DNA from: Tetracladium setigerum
Taxonomy: Eukaryota > Ascomycota > Leotiomycetes > Helotiales
Length of the DNA: 64,000 nucleotides
Reading direction: 5' to 3'
Assembly: GCA_031472005.1 (NCBI GenBank)
Contig: PZJY01000002.1
Location: 2,728,001 to 2,792,000, forward strand
The stretch's first letter is position 1. Each line of letters starts with the position of its first letter. A program made the position numbers and the translations under genes. The notes under the pieces are model-generated. The model had not been told where the DNA came from and ran no database searches. It saw nothing but the letters and a program-made list of their open reading frames with translations. Below, in pieces: positions 13,110 through 25,219 of this stretch.

Positions 13110-14405
13110 ATGTGTAAATCAACCACCCGTCATGAGTTCCTACAATCTCTCCAAAATGCGAGCATCACCTTCACATTGAAGGCTCCCTCTCGCCTTCCCT
13201 ACTCTTCCAACTTGCCGCCTCCAACAATATCACTCTCCCAAGCGATGACCCATCTTTTGCATCCATCGAGGCTCTTGAAGCACGATATGAGAATTTCACA
13301 TCTTTGGATGATTTCCTTCATTACTGTAAGACTTCTCTGACACAATTTCTCCCCATCTTCCGCAAATCTTCACTAACACACTCCAGATTATATCGGAATG
13401 TCTGCCCTAATCACCACATCTGACTTTGAAGCCCTCGCCTACGCATATTTCACACGTGCCCACGCCGACGGCGTTCAACACGCTGAAATCTTCTTTGATC
13501 CCAAGCGCACACCTCACGCTCCATTCCCTACTCCACCGTCGTCGCCGGCCTCGCCGCAGCCCAAGCTCGCGCCTTCAAAGACTTCTCTCTCACCTCCAAG
13601 CTGATCCTCTGCTTCCTCCGCCACCTACCAGCATCCGAGGCCGTTTCCACCTTTGAGGAAGCTAATGTCCTAGGCCATTTCTCTGATGGAACGGTGGCGG
13701 GTGTGGGATTGGATAGCAGCGAGTTGCCTTTCCCGCCGGAGATATTCAGGGAGGTTTTTGCATTGGCGAAACAGAGCGGCGTGAACCGTACGGCACATGC
13801 TGGCGAGGAGGGCGACGCGACTTACGTCTCAGGCGCGCTAAACCATCTCTCGACTCAGCGAATTGATCACGGGATTCGTCTCGTGGAAGATGCTGCTCTG
13901 ATTCGCAAAGTCGCAGACGAGAAGATCCTCGTGACGGTCTGCCCGCTCAGTAATGTTCGTCTCCGTTGCGTGAAGCAGGTGTCTGAACTTCCTATTCGCA
14001 AGTTTTTGGAGGAGGGTGTCAGGTTTAGCATTAATAGTGATGACCCCGCCTATTTCGGAGGCTATATTTTGGATAATTATTGTGCGGTGCAAGAGTCTTT
14101 TGGATTGAATTTGAAGGAGTGGAGGTGGATTGCCGAAGGTGCTGTTGAGGGAAGCGTAAGTTCCTTCTCTTCATTCTTGCCTCTTCATTTGTTATTTCTG
14201 GAGCTTTCGGTAGGATGAGCTGGGAATCCAGCGGCGATAATATAGAGAGAGACAGAGAGAGAGAGGCAGACGTAAAAGATTTACGAAACATTTACTGACC
14301 AAAAACTTGAATTAGTGGTGCGATGCAGGCCGCAAGACCGAACTCCTCGCCAAAATCAGCGAATGGGCAGATCAGAACAAAGATTTCGACACCACTCTCC
14401 TATAA
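13110..14405 (+). CDS. AAH1: Adenine deaminase, Aah1 type (two frameshifts)
   Basis: Hydrolyses adenine to hypoxanthine in purine salvage; zinc-dependent amidohydrolase of the cytosol. Three exons (13110-13325, 13387-14155, 14316-14405) with GT-AG introns. It starts MCKSTT as Aah1 proteins do. Recognisable segments: the zinc site (HHLHIEGSL), YYIGMSALI, FFDPQAHTSRS, the catalytic HAGEEG, RIDHGIRL and the second metal site SINSDDPAYFGGY. It ends EWADQNKDFDTTLL. The frame breaks twice, each repaired by one added C: the CC at 13151-13152, just before PKCEHH, and the CCC at 13500-13502, inside FFDPQ. With both added the coding length is 1077 nt, a whole 358 residues. All catalytic residues are then present, so I read this as a working gene with sequence errors rather than a pseudogene. 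Confidence 0.92.
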
Positions 14406-15681
14406 ACGAGAAAAGATTCAGTCACACACACACGCTTCACTTGGTTTCACTCCCACAGCCTACCTATCTAGCCCATTTATCACCAAACCAAACTCACTCA
14501 CCAAAAAAGCTTTTTACCCGAAAAGTCTCTCTCCCTGACACCAACTGACACGACAACAACTCGAGAAGATTACTGATTAAGGTCTTCAACCCCAACCACT
14601 CAAACTCAAACAAGCCAAGAGATCTCGGATAGAAACCACTTGAGAAGCCTCGGGCTTTTCAATTTTCTCCTTCGACAGAACTGATCTCAGATGGACCACT
14701 TCTTCCTATCAGCATTCTGGGGGGCGCATTTTTATACAAAGGATTTACATTCATTTCTTATTGCATTAGCATGGTTCGGTTGGTTGCATTGCATTAGCTA
14801 AGAGGGGGAAGGAAAGGGAGGGTTGGAAAATGGGTTTGGGAAAAAGCATTGGCTGGATGGGATAGAGAGAGGGGAGAGAGAAATGGAAGTGAAAATGAGA
14901 CTGAAAATGAAAATGAAAAATACATTTACTCTCGTCCCATAAAAAATTGAAACTCTTTTCAAAAAGTTTTTATGTTATGAAGAATAATGGCCCTCTCATT
15001 CTCCTAATCCTCGAAAACTCACACTACAGAGTGCAACATGAACTCTTCGTCTCAATCTAGGTATACTCACACCTCACCACTAAAAGGAGGCACTCGTTGA
15101 AAATCCAATTCAGTACATGCATGCAAGCGTCCATCTATCTATCCTCAATTCCCTATCAATCAAATCAAGTTCATCCATGTATTCATTGGGGTATATAATC
15201 TATTCGGCTAAAAAAAAGTCTTTCCCCCCTCTTCACCGTGCCTCAAAGCCCCATCCATCCCTCCCATGGTATAATAATAAAGAACCTATTCTCACACGCC
15301 GCCGCCCCAGGATGATTACATACCTATATAAATTCATTCTTTTATGCATGCCATGTGTGTCATCTCCATCTAATCATTAGCCCTCGATATATATCAACTC
15401 GACATGTATCAACCCAACACACAATGACTTCCAACCAACACAACAAGATACAACCAAACCAACCACTTTTCCCCGCCCTTTTATCTCGATCTGATGCCAA
15501 AGAAACACCCAACACCCCCTCCATGCAAAACACCAAATAACTACTGCATACAAAAATGAAAACAAAACGACATTGCCTCTACGCAAGTTCCAGGCCTAAA
15601 CCTAAGCAACCCCCCCCCCCCCCCCCCCCCCTGGCCTATAACATGTACAACGCCGCATTCCGTACGTATATGCAACCTTCT
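14406..15681. other. Convergent 3' region with low complexity
   Basis: Lies between the 3' ends of AAH1 and the histidine kinase. Purine-rich stretches (14810-14925) and pyrimidine/CA-rich sequence fill most of it. A run of 22 C occurs at 15610-15631. No gene is seen. Confidence 0.55.
15610..15631. repeat. Poly-C tract (22 C)
   Basis: An uninterrupted run of 22 cytosines, about 50 bp beyond the stop codon of the minus-strand histidine kinase. On that gene's strand it is a G22 run in the 3' untranslated region. Its length is probably polymorphic or unreliable. Confidence 0.9.
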
Positions 15682-18600
15682 CTATGCTCCAAAACCAGAA
15701 GCAGAAGCACCAACGTCCCTCTCGCGATTCGCCTCCCAATTATCCAACAACCTACCAACTTCTTTGAACGAGACCGGCTTGGTGAGGAAGATATCGATCC
15801 CCACGCTAGCGGCTTCTTGTTGGTCTCTACCGCTCGCGAGGCCGGTTAGAGCAATGACTAGACTTGGTTGCCTGCCAGCTCCGTCTGACCCACTCTGTGT
15901 AGCACTGCTACCGGGTTTCACTCCATCCTCAACAGCTTGCAAATTACTCAAATCAGACAACTTTGCATTCCTCGCAGCCTCCTTCATTCTCCTAGATTTC
16001 TCAATCGTCCTAATCTGCTCCGTTGCATCAAAACCATTTAGAATTGGCATACTAATATCCATAAAGATGATATCATACCCTTCCTCTCGTGTAGCAAATT
16101 TATGGACCGCTTCAAGACCGTTCTCGGCCTCGTGAATGATGGGGTATTTCTTCTTGCGCATGTAAGTGTTGAGAAGTTTCAGATTAATCTTGTTATCATC
16201 GACAAGGAGCATGCTGGGTGCGTGTGGTCTTTCTGCAGTGGGACTTATATTTTTGATCGCTGCTGGACCGACGACGGTGGCGTCAACGTAGTTTTCCATA
16301 GTGGCGAGGGCCCCTGGTGCCATGGTAGTAGGAATGCAGGTACCTGCAACAGGTTTTGATCCCTCTTTGCTTCCTGCCATTGATTGGGCTTTTGATCGTG
16401 GGTCGAGGAAGGGGAAGGGGAACTCGATGTTCTTGTCTGTGTGGGCGTTGGGGGTAGGGCTTTCGATTGCTTTGCGAGCGTTGTCGCTATCTGCTGCCAT
16501 CCGACTATTGTCTAGCAATTCACCGCGATGAGGGGATACAGAGAGTTCTTCAAAGACATTGGTAAGATCGCTGGAGGTTGTCAGGCTTGGGGAATGGTAT
16601 GGAGGATCGAGTGGTCCTGGTGTTAGAAGCAACGGTGGGGCACCGTCAATACACTGCGCGATGGCCTTTGCGAGTTTGAGTGGACCAACTGGTTTTGCGA
16701 CATATCCAATATTGCATTTGGTGTCTGAAGGCGAGATGTTGCGATCGAATCTCGTGTTTTGAGAGCAGAGAACTAAAATCGCGGGACTATTTCGATGAAT
16801 CAAAGATGCTTGTCGAGCCAGCTTTGAGATCGTCGCTGGATCGGCCTCGTTTGATATGATGATGTTTGTGCGTGTACCCAGAGGAACCACCTGAAATCCG
16901 TACCAGTTCGTGAGGAAGTTTGTAATAGAAGCTTTTAGTAAAGTATGCAGCTCGCGGATGATAGGGTCAGGGGTTTCAACGTCAAACCCGTGCAGTGCTA
17001 CTTTTCGACCAACGACATTAGCCCGTAGATTTTTGATCGGATCGTCCGTTTCTCGGGAGCCGGATATTGTTGACCTTGAATTCGAAGAACCTGAGTCGGC
17101 AGTCTTGGGCATGTCGTGCAGAAGAGGTAGGCTGACTCGGACATCTAAACCAGATTAGCAACCAGGATAAGGAGCTTCCACACACACACACAAAGTGAGA
17201 GGCCTACCTGTTCCACGTCCTACCTCACTGTCAATTATGATCTCGCCTTCAAGAAGAGCTACTATGCTTCGAACAATCGATAGACCAAGACCCGTTCCAC
17301 TGGACAATGAGTTCTCCTGTGCGAAGGGAGTAAAGACTTTCGATCGAAGGAATTCTGATGCTATGCCTCGTCCAGTATCTCTAATGCTTATGTTGATTAG
17401 CGAGCGAGCAACGAGTTCGCCCGCGGTCTGCAACGGTTCCATCGGAGAGGCGTGTAATTTCATGCACACATATCCATGCGATGTATATTTCAGAGCGTTG
17501 CCAAGTAGATTCATGATAACTCTTCGAAATGCGCCGGGCTGTGTGACAAAATTGTAGCTTTGTAAGTCAAGGTCGAATACGACCTGCACCTGTGAGCTAG
17601 GAAGTGACTCTTTGTTTCCTACGATGGGTTCCGATGTAAGCGAGGCTTTGTTTGTATCGACCATCTTGCCACCCAGTGCCGGGACTATATCGAATGATGA
17701 TGCGGTGAGATTCTGAAAAACATGACCTGCAAAGACACCCTCGACTATTTCTTCGCAAACAACTGATACGTCGACTTCAGTGAAAAGATTGACCATTGGG
17801 AGGTCTGACTTCCTCAGGGACAAGCCACCATCGCCTGGGCCGGTTCGTGCTCCTCTCTTGTTCCGACGCCATACTTTTTCAAATTGATTGATCTTGGAGA
17901 AATCAAGAATGTGGTTCTATGATCATTAATTAGTTCTCATTTGACGGTAATTCAGCAGCACTTACAATGGTATCTAAGAGTGTACGACCACAACTATCGA
18001 TGGTTTCCACAAGCCCTTTTGAGAAGCTCGAGAGATCTTCCTCGCCCAGAAATTCTGCACTAGCTAAGATTCCATGCAGAGGAGATCTTAACTCATGAGA
18101 TATACTTCCAATGAAATCACCTTTTTTTTGATCCGCAATCTCCGTGTCTATACGAGAGCACTCAGCCATGACAGAGTTACCAAATGCTGACAAGAATGCA
18201 AGCTCGCTTTGTTTCGATAGCACTCGAGTTGCTTCTGTCGACCATACAAAACACCCACTTAACCAGTGTGAACGACCAGCATCCCAGAGAGGGACAAACA
18301 GTAGCTGACGAACGCCAGGAAAATGTCGAGATAAGTATCTAGCATCGGACTTGTGTCTTGCTTCGCGCAATTTTCGCCTACGAACTTCTCCCATCTTCTG
18401 CGCTGAATCTTTCCGCACTCGCTTGTAGGGTCCATCTTCCGACGAAGAGGACACACCTCCATCCGAGTCAAATGTCCAAAGCTTTCCACGAGGGTAGTGT
18501 TGTAAGAGGGAGCTTAAAGCTTTCTTCTCAATGATCTTTAACGCATGTGTTCCAGGCAATTTATCTCCGTGAATTGATGAAGCCTCGGGGGTCGAAAACC

Positions 18601-20323
18601 CCAAGACATCCAGCGTTGTGTCGGTATCGCTGGAGGAGGGTGTAAAGTGGCGTTCCCCAAAGCTGGGTGATTGAGTGGGTGGAGGGACTGATGAGGTGGT
18701 TGGACTCAAGGGTAGCTCTTCTGAAACATTGGCAACTGGAGGCATATCTTCACCACTTGTTTGACTTTCCATGGGATCTTGTTCCCTGAATTTTCTTCCC
18801 CCAACTGGCTTGTCCTGGAATGTACCACTTGCAAAACCCCTTTGGGCATCATAAAAAACTGCACCGCCATCTACTTCAAAGGCTTCTCGGATCAGATTAG
18901 CAGCACGAGAAAAGAGCATTCGCATCGTGGAGTCCTCCGAGGAGTCTCCGCCGGGAGTTGAGGTAGGCTTGTCATCCCGTGGCGAAGACATGCTTGCGAT
19001 TGTTTCGTCAAACGATGGCATTCGACTCGTGTCCCCCATATCGATATGCTCGGTTGTTGAGGGCGTAATGCTTGTGCTTGTGGCTTCTTGTATTGCTTCC
19101 TCTGTTTTTGAAAGTGCCCTCGAGTAATCATGTTCCTTCCTTTCCACGCTAGAGACAGAGGCGCCGCGAGACTTCGGTGAAGTCCTTGTCGACCCTTTGG
19201 ATTTTGACCTGGTGACGCTTGGATCGGTTTCAAATTGGCCAGCTATTATGTTCCCTTCGCCATCCTCGGCCTCGGTTTCTGCTTCGACCAACTCTGCTCG
19301 CCCTTCCACGAAAGAGGCGAGTCCACGGCTCATTTTCATGCCTCGACGATGCTCCTCAACCTCTCTGACCATTTCCAAGTGCTTCATAATAGTGACGGCC
19401 ATTGTGCCCATGAAATGCACTTGATCTTCAGTCAATCCATCCCAGACGCGGTTGTCAACAACGAATAGGCTTCCTATAGGGATTCCACGCTTCGTTATGA
19501 GAGGAACACCAGCGTAAAATCTTAAGAAAGGAGAGCCCGTGACGAATGAGAGTTCATTAAACCGGTCGTCAGCTCGGAGGTCATTGACGACGAAGCTCGG
19601 ATATTTCCCAGGCCCGACAGCTGCCTGCTCAATAGTTCTGGACGAGTTAGCGTGTAATACATCCGAAACAGTGATCCTACCTCTCACACAGCCTGCCAGC
19701 TTTAGAGACACTGCCGCAACCCATCCATATCTCGTCTCCGGGGTCGTGCTTGGTGTTATTGACCAAGTCGACCGTTTTTGTGCTCTCGGCAATGAAATAC
19801 TGGGTTTCTGCGTCGATCAAACTACATAGCGTTAGTTGAGTAGAAGATGAACTATATCAACAAACTGTATATAAACCCACCTTATCATGGCCCTTTGCGC
19901 TCCAGTGCGCCATGCTACTAGCTGGCAAAAGGCAGTGAGAGCAGTGTCGGGAGATGATATCTTGGATGAAGTGACATTGGATTGGACGTGCCCATCTTTC
20001 TTGTCGTCAGGCTCACGCGGCAATGCATCGGAATCGAGGGGAGGGAAGCAGGTATCTTGATTGACAGGTTCACTCGGCTGGTAGTATCTGGACAGTAGTT
20101 AGGTACAAGTGATCCAGGAAGTGCAGTTGAAGACGCACTTGTATAACTCCCGTGCTCTAGCCCCGTCCGAAATTCCCTCGATATGGGACAATGCAACAGT
20201 GTTGCTTATTGGCGCCATTGCCCTACTGCTTAAACCACCCGAAGGCAGACTCTTCGGTTGTGGAAAAGCGAGGTATGATGTGAATGCTGTGTGACAATCG
20301 TGGGGAAAATTTGAGGCATCCAA
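15682..20323 (-). CDS. Hybrid histidine kinase (GAF-HisKA-HATPase-REC)
   Basis: Multistep phosphorelay sensor, probably cytosolic, that would pass phosphate to a histidine phosphotransfer protein. Six exons (20323-20139, 20087-19881, 19821-19681, 19637-17966, 17916-17208, 17144-15682) total 4377 nt, 1458 residues, without a frameshift. N-terminal GAF domain about 105-270 (CQLVAWRTGAQRAMI, IWMGCGSVSKAGRLCERTI). HisKA H-box SHELRSPLHG near 690. HATPase with NLLGNALKYT, DTGRGIASEF and GTGLGLSIV about 870-970. A receiver-like segment near 1000-1125 (VGRKVALHGFD to YVAKPVGPLKLA) lacks an obvious phospho-acceptor Asp. The C-terminal receiver, about 1280-1450, has VDDN, the acceptor in IIFMDISMPILNG, and the Lys in LTKPVS. 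A Ser-rich linker follows the GAF. The signal sensed is unknown. Confidence 0.93.
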
Positions 20324-21713
20324 CAGCCAGCCTCTCTGGAACCGGTGCTAAAGAGAGCTATCCCTAGAGATGTGTCTCTCCTTCTTCGGTATAACCAACA
20401 GTAGAAAGAGAATGCGCGTGGCACAGCCAAGCAAGCGTTGGCTGGGGGTTGTGGGAGAGGAAGATGAGAATGGGTGGTTTTTGGTGGGAAGCAAGAGAGA
20501 GAGCGAGTAGGAAGAGAAGGACGTTTGGAGTGAGGATATAAATAAAAATCATGTAATATCAAGGGGCGTCCTGCCTGTGTACTGTACTGCCAGGTAAGCC
20601 AATGTGTTATCGCGCAGCGGTCGTGATTATGTCCCAACTGCTGCTGAAAGAAGTAATAATTCTTCGGAGGGGGGAAGAAGGAGAGTGGAAATGTGAAGCG
20701 GCCTGGCGCAGGCGATGCGGTCATAGTTCAGTTCGCCTAGGACCCTGCCCTTTCCCAGCCCTGCAGAGTCCAACACTCGACAGGCCTGCCTTACCTTACA
20801 GTAAGTACCATTAAGGGGGGAGAGAGTAGCGAGTTAGAAGAGGAGGAGGTGGAGGAGGAGGAAGAAGAGAAGCAATTTAAGAGGGGCCCAGACTGTTATT
20901 TCCGTCGATCGATTTACCGAAGGCAGGTCTGGATTGTGTAAACAAAACAATTACACATGACATATGGATATCGAGAGTAAATAAATAGGTGGTCATCTTG
21001 CATATGGCCAGATTCTTGTGCTGATGATCTCAATCAGACCTTGGACTGTTAATTAAACTGGAAGTAAAAAGTACCGAGTCGATTTTGTACGGCCAAAAGA
21101 GGATGATAAAGAGACATAGAGACAATGGAATGAAGAGACCATCATAGGAACAAAGCGATATGAAGCATTGTTCGAAGAGATAGACGCGTTGAGTACCAGA
21201 ACTAGCAAAGCTTCTGTGATCTTCAGTTGTCTTTGCCTCCAGCGCCAACGCGCCGCTTCCGATCAGCCTGTGAGACATCGACATCCGTCATTGCTTGTCA
21301 GCTGGCGAACTTTGTCCTGGTGTACTGTACTGCACTTCACTGCTACGAAGTCGGCTGGAAAGCTTTAAACAAAGTACTTGCACTTGCAATTGCCTAGAAC
21401 ACAGCGTTGGAGGAGGAAAGCGAGGCTGACATTACTTCGTCACCTTAACTCCGGTCTAAAACCACCACGATCCTGTATTATTCAGCAGGATTTCAACGGC
21501 TTTGCGACAACGACAACGACAACCACCACCACCACAACCCTCGACACTTCAAGCATTTGCGAAGTCTTCCTGAGCGGCAGTACTTCATATAGCATTCGAC
21601 GAATAAAACAGTCCCTTGTGGACATTGACGTCCAACTCGCGACCCCCCGAAAAAAATCGAGACTCCATCCTCGCCCGCCACATATTTATATACCTACCTA
21701 CCTATCCACCTCA
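20324..21713. other. Divergent upstream region of kinase and regulator
   Basis: About 1.4 kb between two divergently transcribed genes, so it holds both promoters and 5' leaders. There is a long purine tract at about 20815-20885 (GAGGAG/GAAGAA units). An ACAACGACAACC-type microsatellite lies in the leader at 21507-21538. A frame that starts at 21378 runs into the second regulator but reads as untranslated leader. No separate gene. Confidence 0.5.
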
Positions 21714-24111
21714 ATGGATTCGTCCGCAGACCAAGCCACTCCACCATCCATTCCTACAAAAATCCCCCGGAAAAGGAAAAGAATTGTGATCTCTTGCACA
21801 GAATGTCACAGAAGAAAACAACGAGTGAGGTGCCCCGCCATGGTTCGCCCATGGCTCACAAGATGACTGGCTAACTTCCAACAGTGTGATCGCGGCTCTC
21901 CTTGTACGAACTGCATTACCCGCGAAAAAGAGAGTATCTGCCGATATGAAAACGAGGCGGCCCGAAAGCAACAGTTACTGGAGGAGAGTGGGAACGCCTC
22001 AGAAGATGGCAATCGAATTTCCAAAGTTATGAAAAGGAGCGAAGCGCAGTCGCAGGTCAGCGCTTTTGGTTACACAAATTCGAATGGAAACAATAATACC
22101 ACCCTTGGAATCTTCAACAAGATTGAGAGCCACGATACTGATCCTGCTTTGCTGACTGGTCCGTCAGCCAATGCTACAGGAGTAACGGGTTTAAAAGAGA
22201 AATACAAAAGTTGCATTCGACAGCTCCCTTCCAAAGCGAACGTCGAAATTCTTGTAAAAACATACTTCCAGGAATCGAACTGTCAATACTTTCCTCTGGA
22301 CGAGAGCATTCTTCGAGATCAGATGAAAAAATGGTACAGCCTTCCATTTGCGACGCTGAACAAGGGCCCACTCGAGCTCCCTGGAGATATGCAATTCTTC
22401 CCAGCTCTGCTCTTTCAAATTTTAGCATCGGCACTCCAATTCCAGCCTCCAGGTTATGATCCAGCGCTCGATTCGCTTAAGTACGCCCAAGGCATGACAT
22501 TTGATGATCTTGCGAGCGACTACAGCGAATCTGGACAGCAAATTTTGCTACTCCTTGGAAAACGTCAAACAACTCTGGTGACGGTCCAGGCCGGGTTTCT
22601 CAGAACTCAATACATGAAGAATTGTGGAATGGTCCCTGAGAGTTGGCATCACCTGTCGCAAACAATCAGAGATGCTCAGGAAATCGGCTTGCATAAAGAC
22701 AGCATTGACCAACGCTCAAGAAGACCAGATGAGAAGCCACACGATGTGTTGGAAATGCTTTGGATTCAGCAGCTAAGACGACGTATGTGGTTGATTTTGT
22801 GTCTCTGGGATGTTCATATGGGCATTGTTTTGGACGACCTCGCAGTGTGGATAGCCGAGATGGCAGACCTCCCTTCCCGATCGATGCTCCGTTACCCAAA
22901 AATCATCGAGAAGAGGCGCCCATGGCACGGAGAGAAACCGACCCACCAACGCCGTTGACAAAGCTTCTTTGGAACGCTGAAATTGGGGCCCCGCTCTGGG
23001 ATATATACAATTGTAAGTTATTCTAGTTGTGTTTCATACAAGAAACATCAACCATCAGCGAAAATGAAGCCATGAAATTACCTACCGAGAAAGTACTGAC
23101 TGGAATGCAGTGGAAAAGGAAGATCCTTTACAAAATAACTCTGCTCGAGTCGAGACAATGCATAAGCTGATCAATCAGATTGCTCTCCATTGTCCACCCT
23201 TCTTCCGTGCGGAGAATCCTGATACTACCTTTGATCATTTGGAGGAATGCCACTGGCTGCCTCAAGCCCGCGCCTATTTTGCTTCAAATTCTGCTTTCAC
23301 TATCATGGCTCTTCACCGACCATATATATTCACGAATTCCAGCAGCCGCACGGCCGCGTTGAAAGCCGCTTTGGATGTGCTTCAAGCTCAACGCACGATG
23401 TTTAACTTCATGACTGCAAAGCACTACAAACTCTTTACGCTAGTACTCAGCACGTTTGATGCTATCATTCTTGTAGCAGCCATTTTCATCCTCCATCCTT
23501 ACGAGAATCCAGACCACGTGGATGATGCGGTTCAACATTTAGAATGGGGGATGGAGCGATTTGAGACAATGAGCGACCGAAACTCCATGGCAAAGTCTGC
23601 TCTAGGAGTATTGAAGGCCATTCGGGTCAGATTGGAGAAAGCTTTGAAACACCCTGACAAGCCGGCCTCAATTGTCATACCTCCTCCATCGTCAAGCGCT
23701 TCCCAATCAACACGACTACCTCCGTCTCAAGGCTATAGCTCTCATACGCCCGCCTCAGATATCCTGTCAAAGCACCCGTCAATATCCTCTACCTCGACAT
23801 CAGACAGTCCCATCAACAACGCATACGGCGTCCCTGCCATCCCTGATCTGGCACAGATAAACACAGCACCTCCCAACTGGGACGCATTTAACAATGCCAT
23901 AGGACTACCACCAAACTTCAATTATAATATAGCACCGCTTCAACCTACACACGACCTAGTCTATAACGATTTGGGTGGCATCGGAGGTGCTGGTATGAAT
24001 TTCAACCCTGGCAATGGGCTTGACCTACCACAATTAGGTGGGCAGTGGCAGTTTGAAGGGGATTTCGGGAATGACAGTTTCTGGGAGTTTATGAACAACT
24101 ATAGTGGTTGA
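21714..24111 (+). CDS. Zn2Cys6 fungal-specific transcription factor (one frameshift)
   Basis: Nuclear regulator of 746 residues after correction; three exons (21714-21824, 21885-23012, 23111-24111). The first intron splits the Zn2Cys6 cluster right after CTECHRRKQR, and the second half is CDRGSPCTNC. A basic patch (PRKRKRIV) precedes it. The middle homology domain spans roughly residues 130-480: ILVKTYFQESNCQYFPLD, WHHLSQTIRDAQEIGLHKD, RRRMWLILCLWDVHMG. The frame breaks at the GG at 22832-22833. One added G restores the family motif GIVLGRPRSV and the run to PPTPLTKLLWNAEIG. The C-terminus is Ser/Pro/Asn-rich and ends FWEFMNNYSG. It lies 447 bp upstream of the H3-like gene on the same strand. 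Targets unknown. Confidence 0.9.
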
Positions 24112-24558
24112 AAGGCGCTTGCTCAGTCAGTGCTTCTTCAAAACTTGAAATGTTTTGTGCACACTTATGAAAAAGTAAATACAATCTCTTTCTGCTTTTG
24201 CAGGGCTACTACGCTGAATTTCGACTATGATCGTGGGACTTCCGAGAACCTAGATCTGCTGTGCCCAAACTGGAGAAGACTTATTCCATTTTTCTCTCTT
24301 CTCTTTACATACGAACCCTATTTTCATGTACTGCGTTCATTTGATGTTGGTACAAGAGTGAGGTGAAATCTCGAGGTTGAAGACCAGGTATAGTCATATG
24401 ACATACACATTTGTCTACGACCTACCCAGGTCCTTGAAGGTCAGAGAAAGAAACATCATCACCTTCCAAACAAGCAACCCAAATACAAAGTATGTATAAG
24501 CTCATTTTATCGATCCATCTGCTAATAATTGAGTAGAAGCCAGCTGATCTCATCTACC
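24112..24558. other. Intergenic region before the H3-like gene
   Basis: Contains the 3' end of the regulator and the promoter of the H3-fold gene. No gene or repeat is recognised. Confidence 0.5.
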
Positions 24559-25219
24559 ATGTCGGCATCGCCTGAAGCTCAGATCGATGATCCATCCGAG
24601 GATTCACCTCAGTCTTCCCAGCCAAATTCTCGACAACCATCCCAAGAAAGCAATGACATTCCTGCAACACACACGGTGGCTCAGATCGATGGTGTTAATA
24701 CTGGTGATCTTCCACGGCTCATTGGCAGAAGAGTCGGCCGAAAGCGTCGTATTGTCCGGTCCAGAACCACGGCTCCAAAGAGAGGTCGCAAAGCAAGTAA
24801 GTCTTGTTTTATTCCAACTCTCTTGGTCATCAAAATGGTTAATCGAGTCTTGTAGGGAACGCTCTTCGCGAAATCAAACGCTATTTGAAGAACCATCAAC
24901 TGTTGATGAATAAAGCTGCGTTCAGGCGACTCGTCGAGGAAATGATGAGCGAGTTATCCACAACGGTCGATAGTTGGCAACCCTCGGCCATCGAAGCCTG
25001 TCAAGAAGTTGCAGAGGCTTTCTTAGCAGGTGTATTCGAGGGTGAATTTCTAAAAATCGAATTCCAACGGACATTTTGCTAATCACTCGACACAGCGACC
25101 AACCACTTCGCTAAGAGAGCAAGCGGGTTACGATTCAAGCAAAAGACATGCAGCGTGTTCTAAAGGTCATGAAAACCATGGCTGGTGACAAGGAATTAAT
25201 CAATACGAGCGAACGATGA
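24559..25219 (+). CDS. Highly divergent histone H3 / CENP-A-like protein (one frameshift)
   Basis: Three exons (24559-24796, 24856-25041, 25096-25219); 182 residues when the GGG at 25125-25127 is read as GGGG. The tail (about 80 residues) is acidic and Ser/Gln-rich, then strongly basic (RVGRKRRIVRSR, PKRGRKARN). It lacks the canonical ARTKQTARKS start of H3. The histone fold follows from about residue 82: ALREIKRYLKNHQLL, FRRLVEEM, SAIEACQEVAEAFLAGVFE, TNHFAKRASGVTIQAKDMQ. These align with the H3 helices nearly without gaps. Loop 1 appears one residue longer than in H3, and TTVDSWQ carries the Trp typical of CENP-A. EAFL is also CENP-A-like, where H3 has EAYL. Introns are canonical (GTAAGT, GTGAAT with GCTAATCAC). 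It could be a CENP-A paralogue, a fast-evolving H3 variant, or the centromeric histone itself, which is unlikely given its divergence. Confidence 0.82.

Noticed and set aside
13110..14405. AAH1 as a pseudogene
   Set aside because: Both breaks are homopolymer contractions of the same type as elsewhere; there are no other stops, and splice sites and all zinc-site residues are intact.
15610..15631. The poly-C tract as a telomere-like or assembly-junction marker
   Set aside because: Flanking sequence is continuous with the 3' region of the kinase gene and there is no TTAGGG repeat.
19638..19684. An apparent frameshift (stop after GRLCER) in the histidine kinase
   Set aside because: A 43-nt GT-AG intron with a CTAAC branch site removes it and yields CERTI; total coding length is then a multiple of three.
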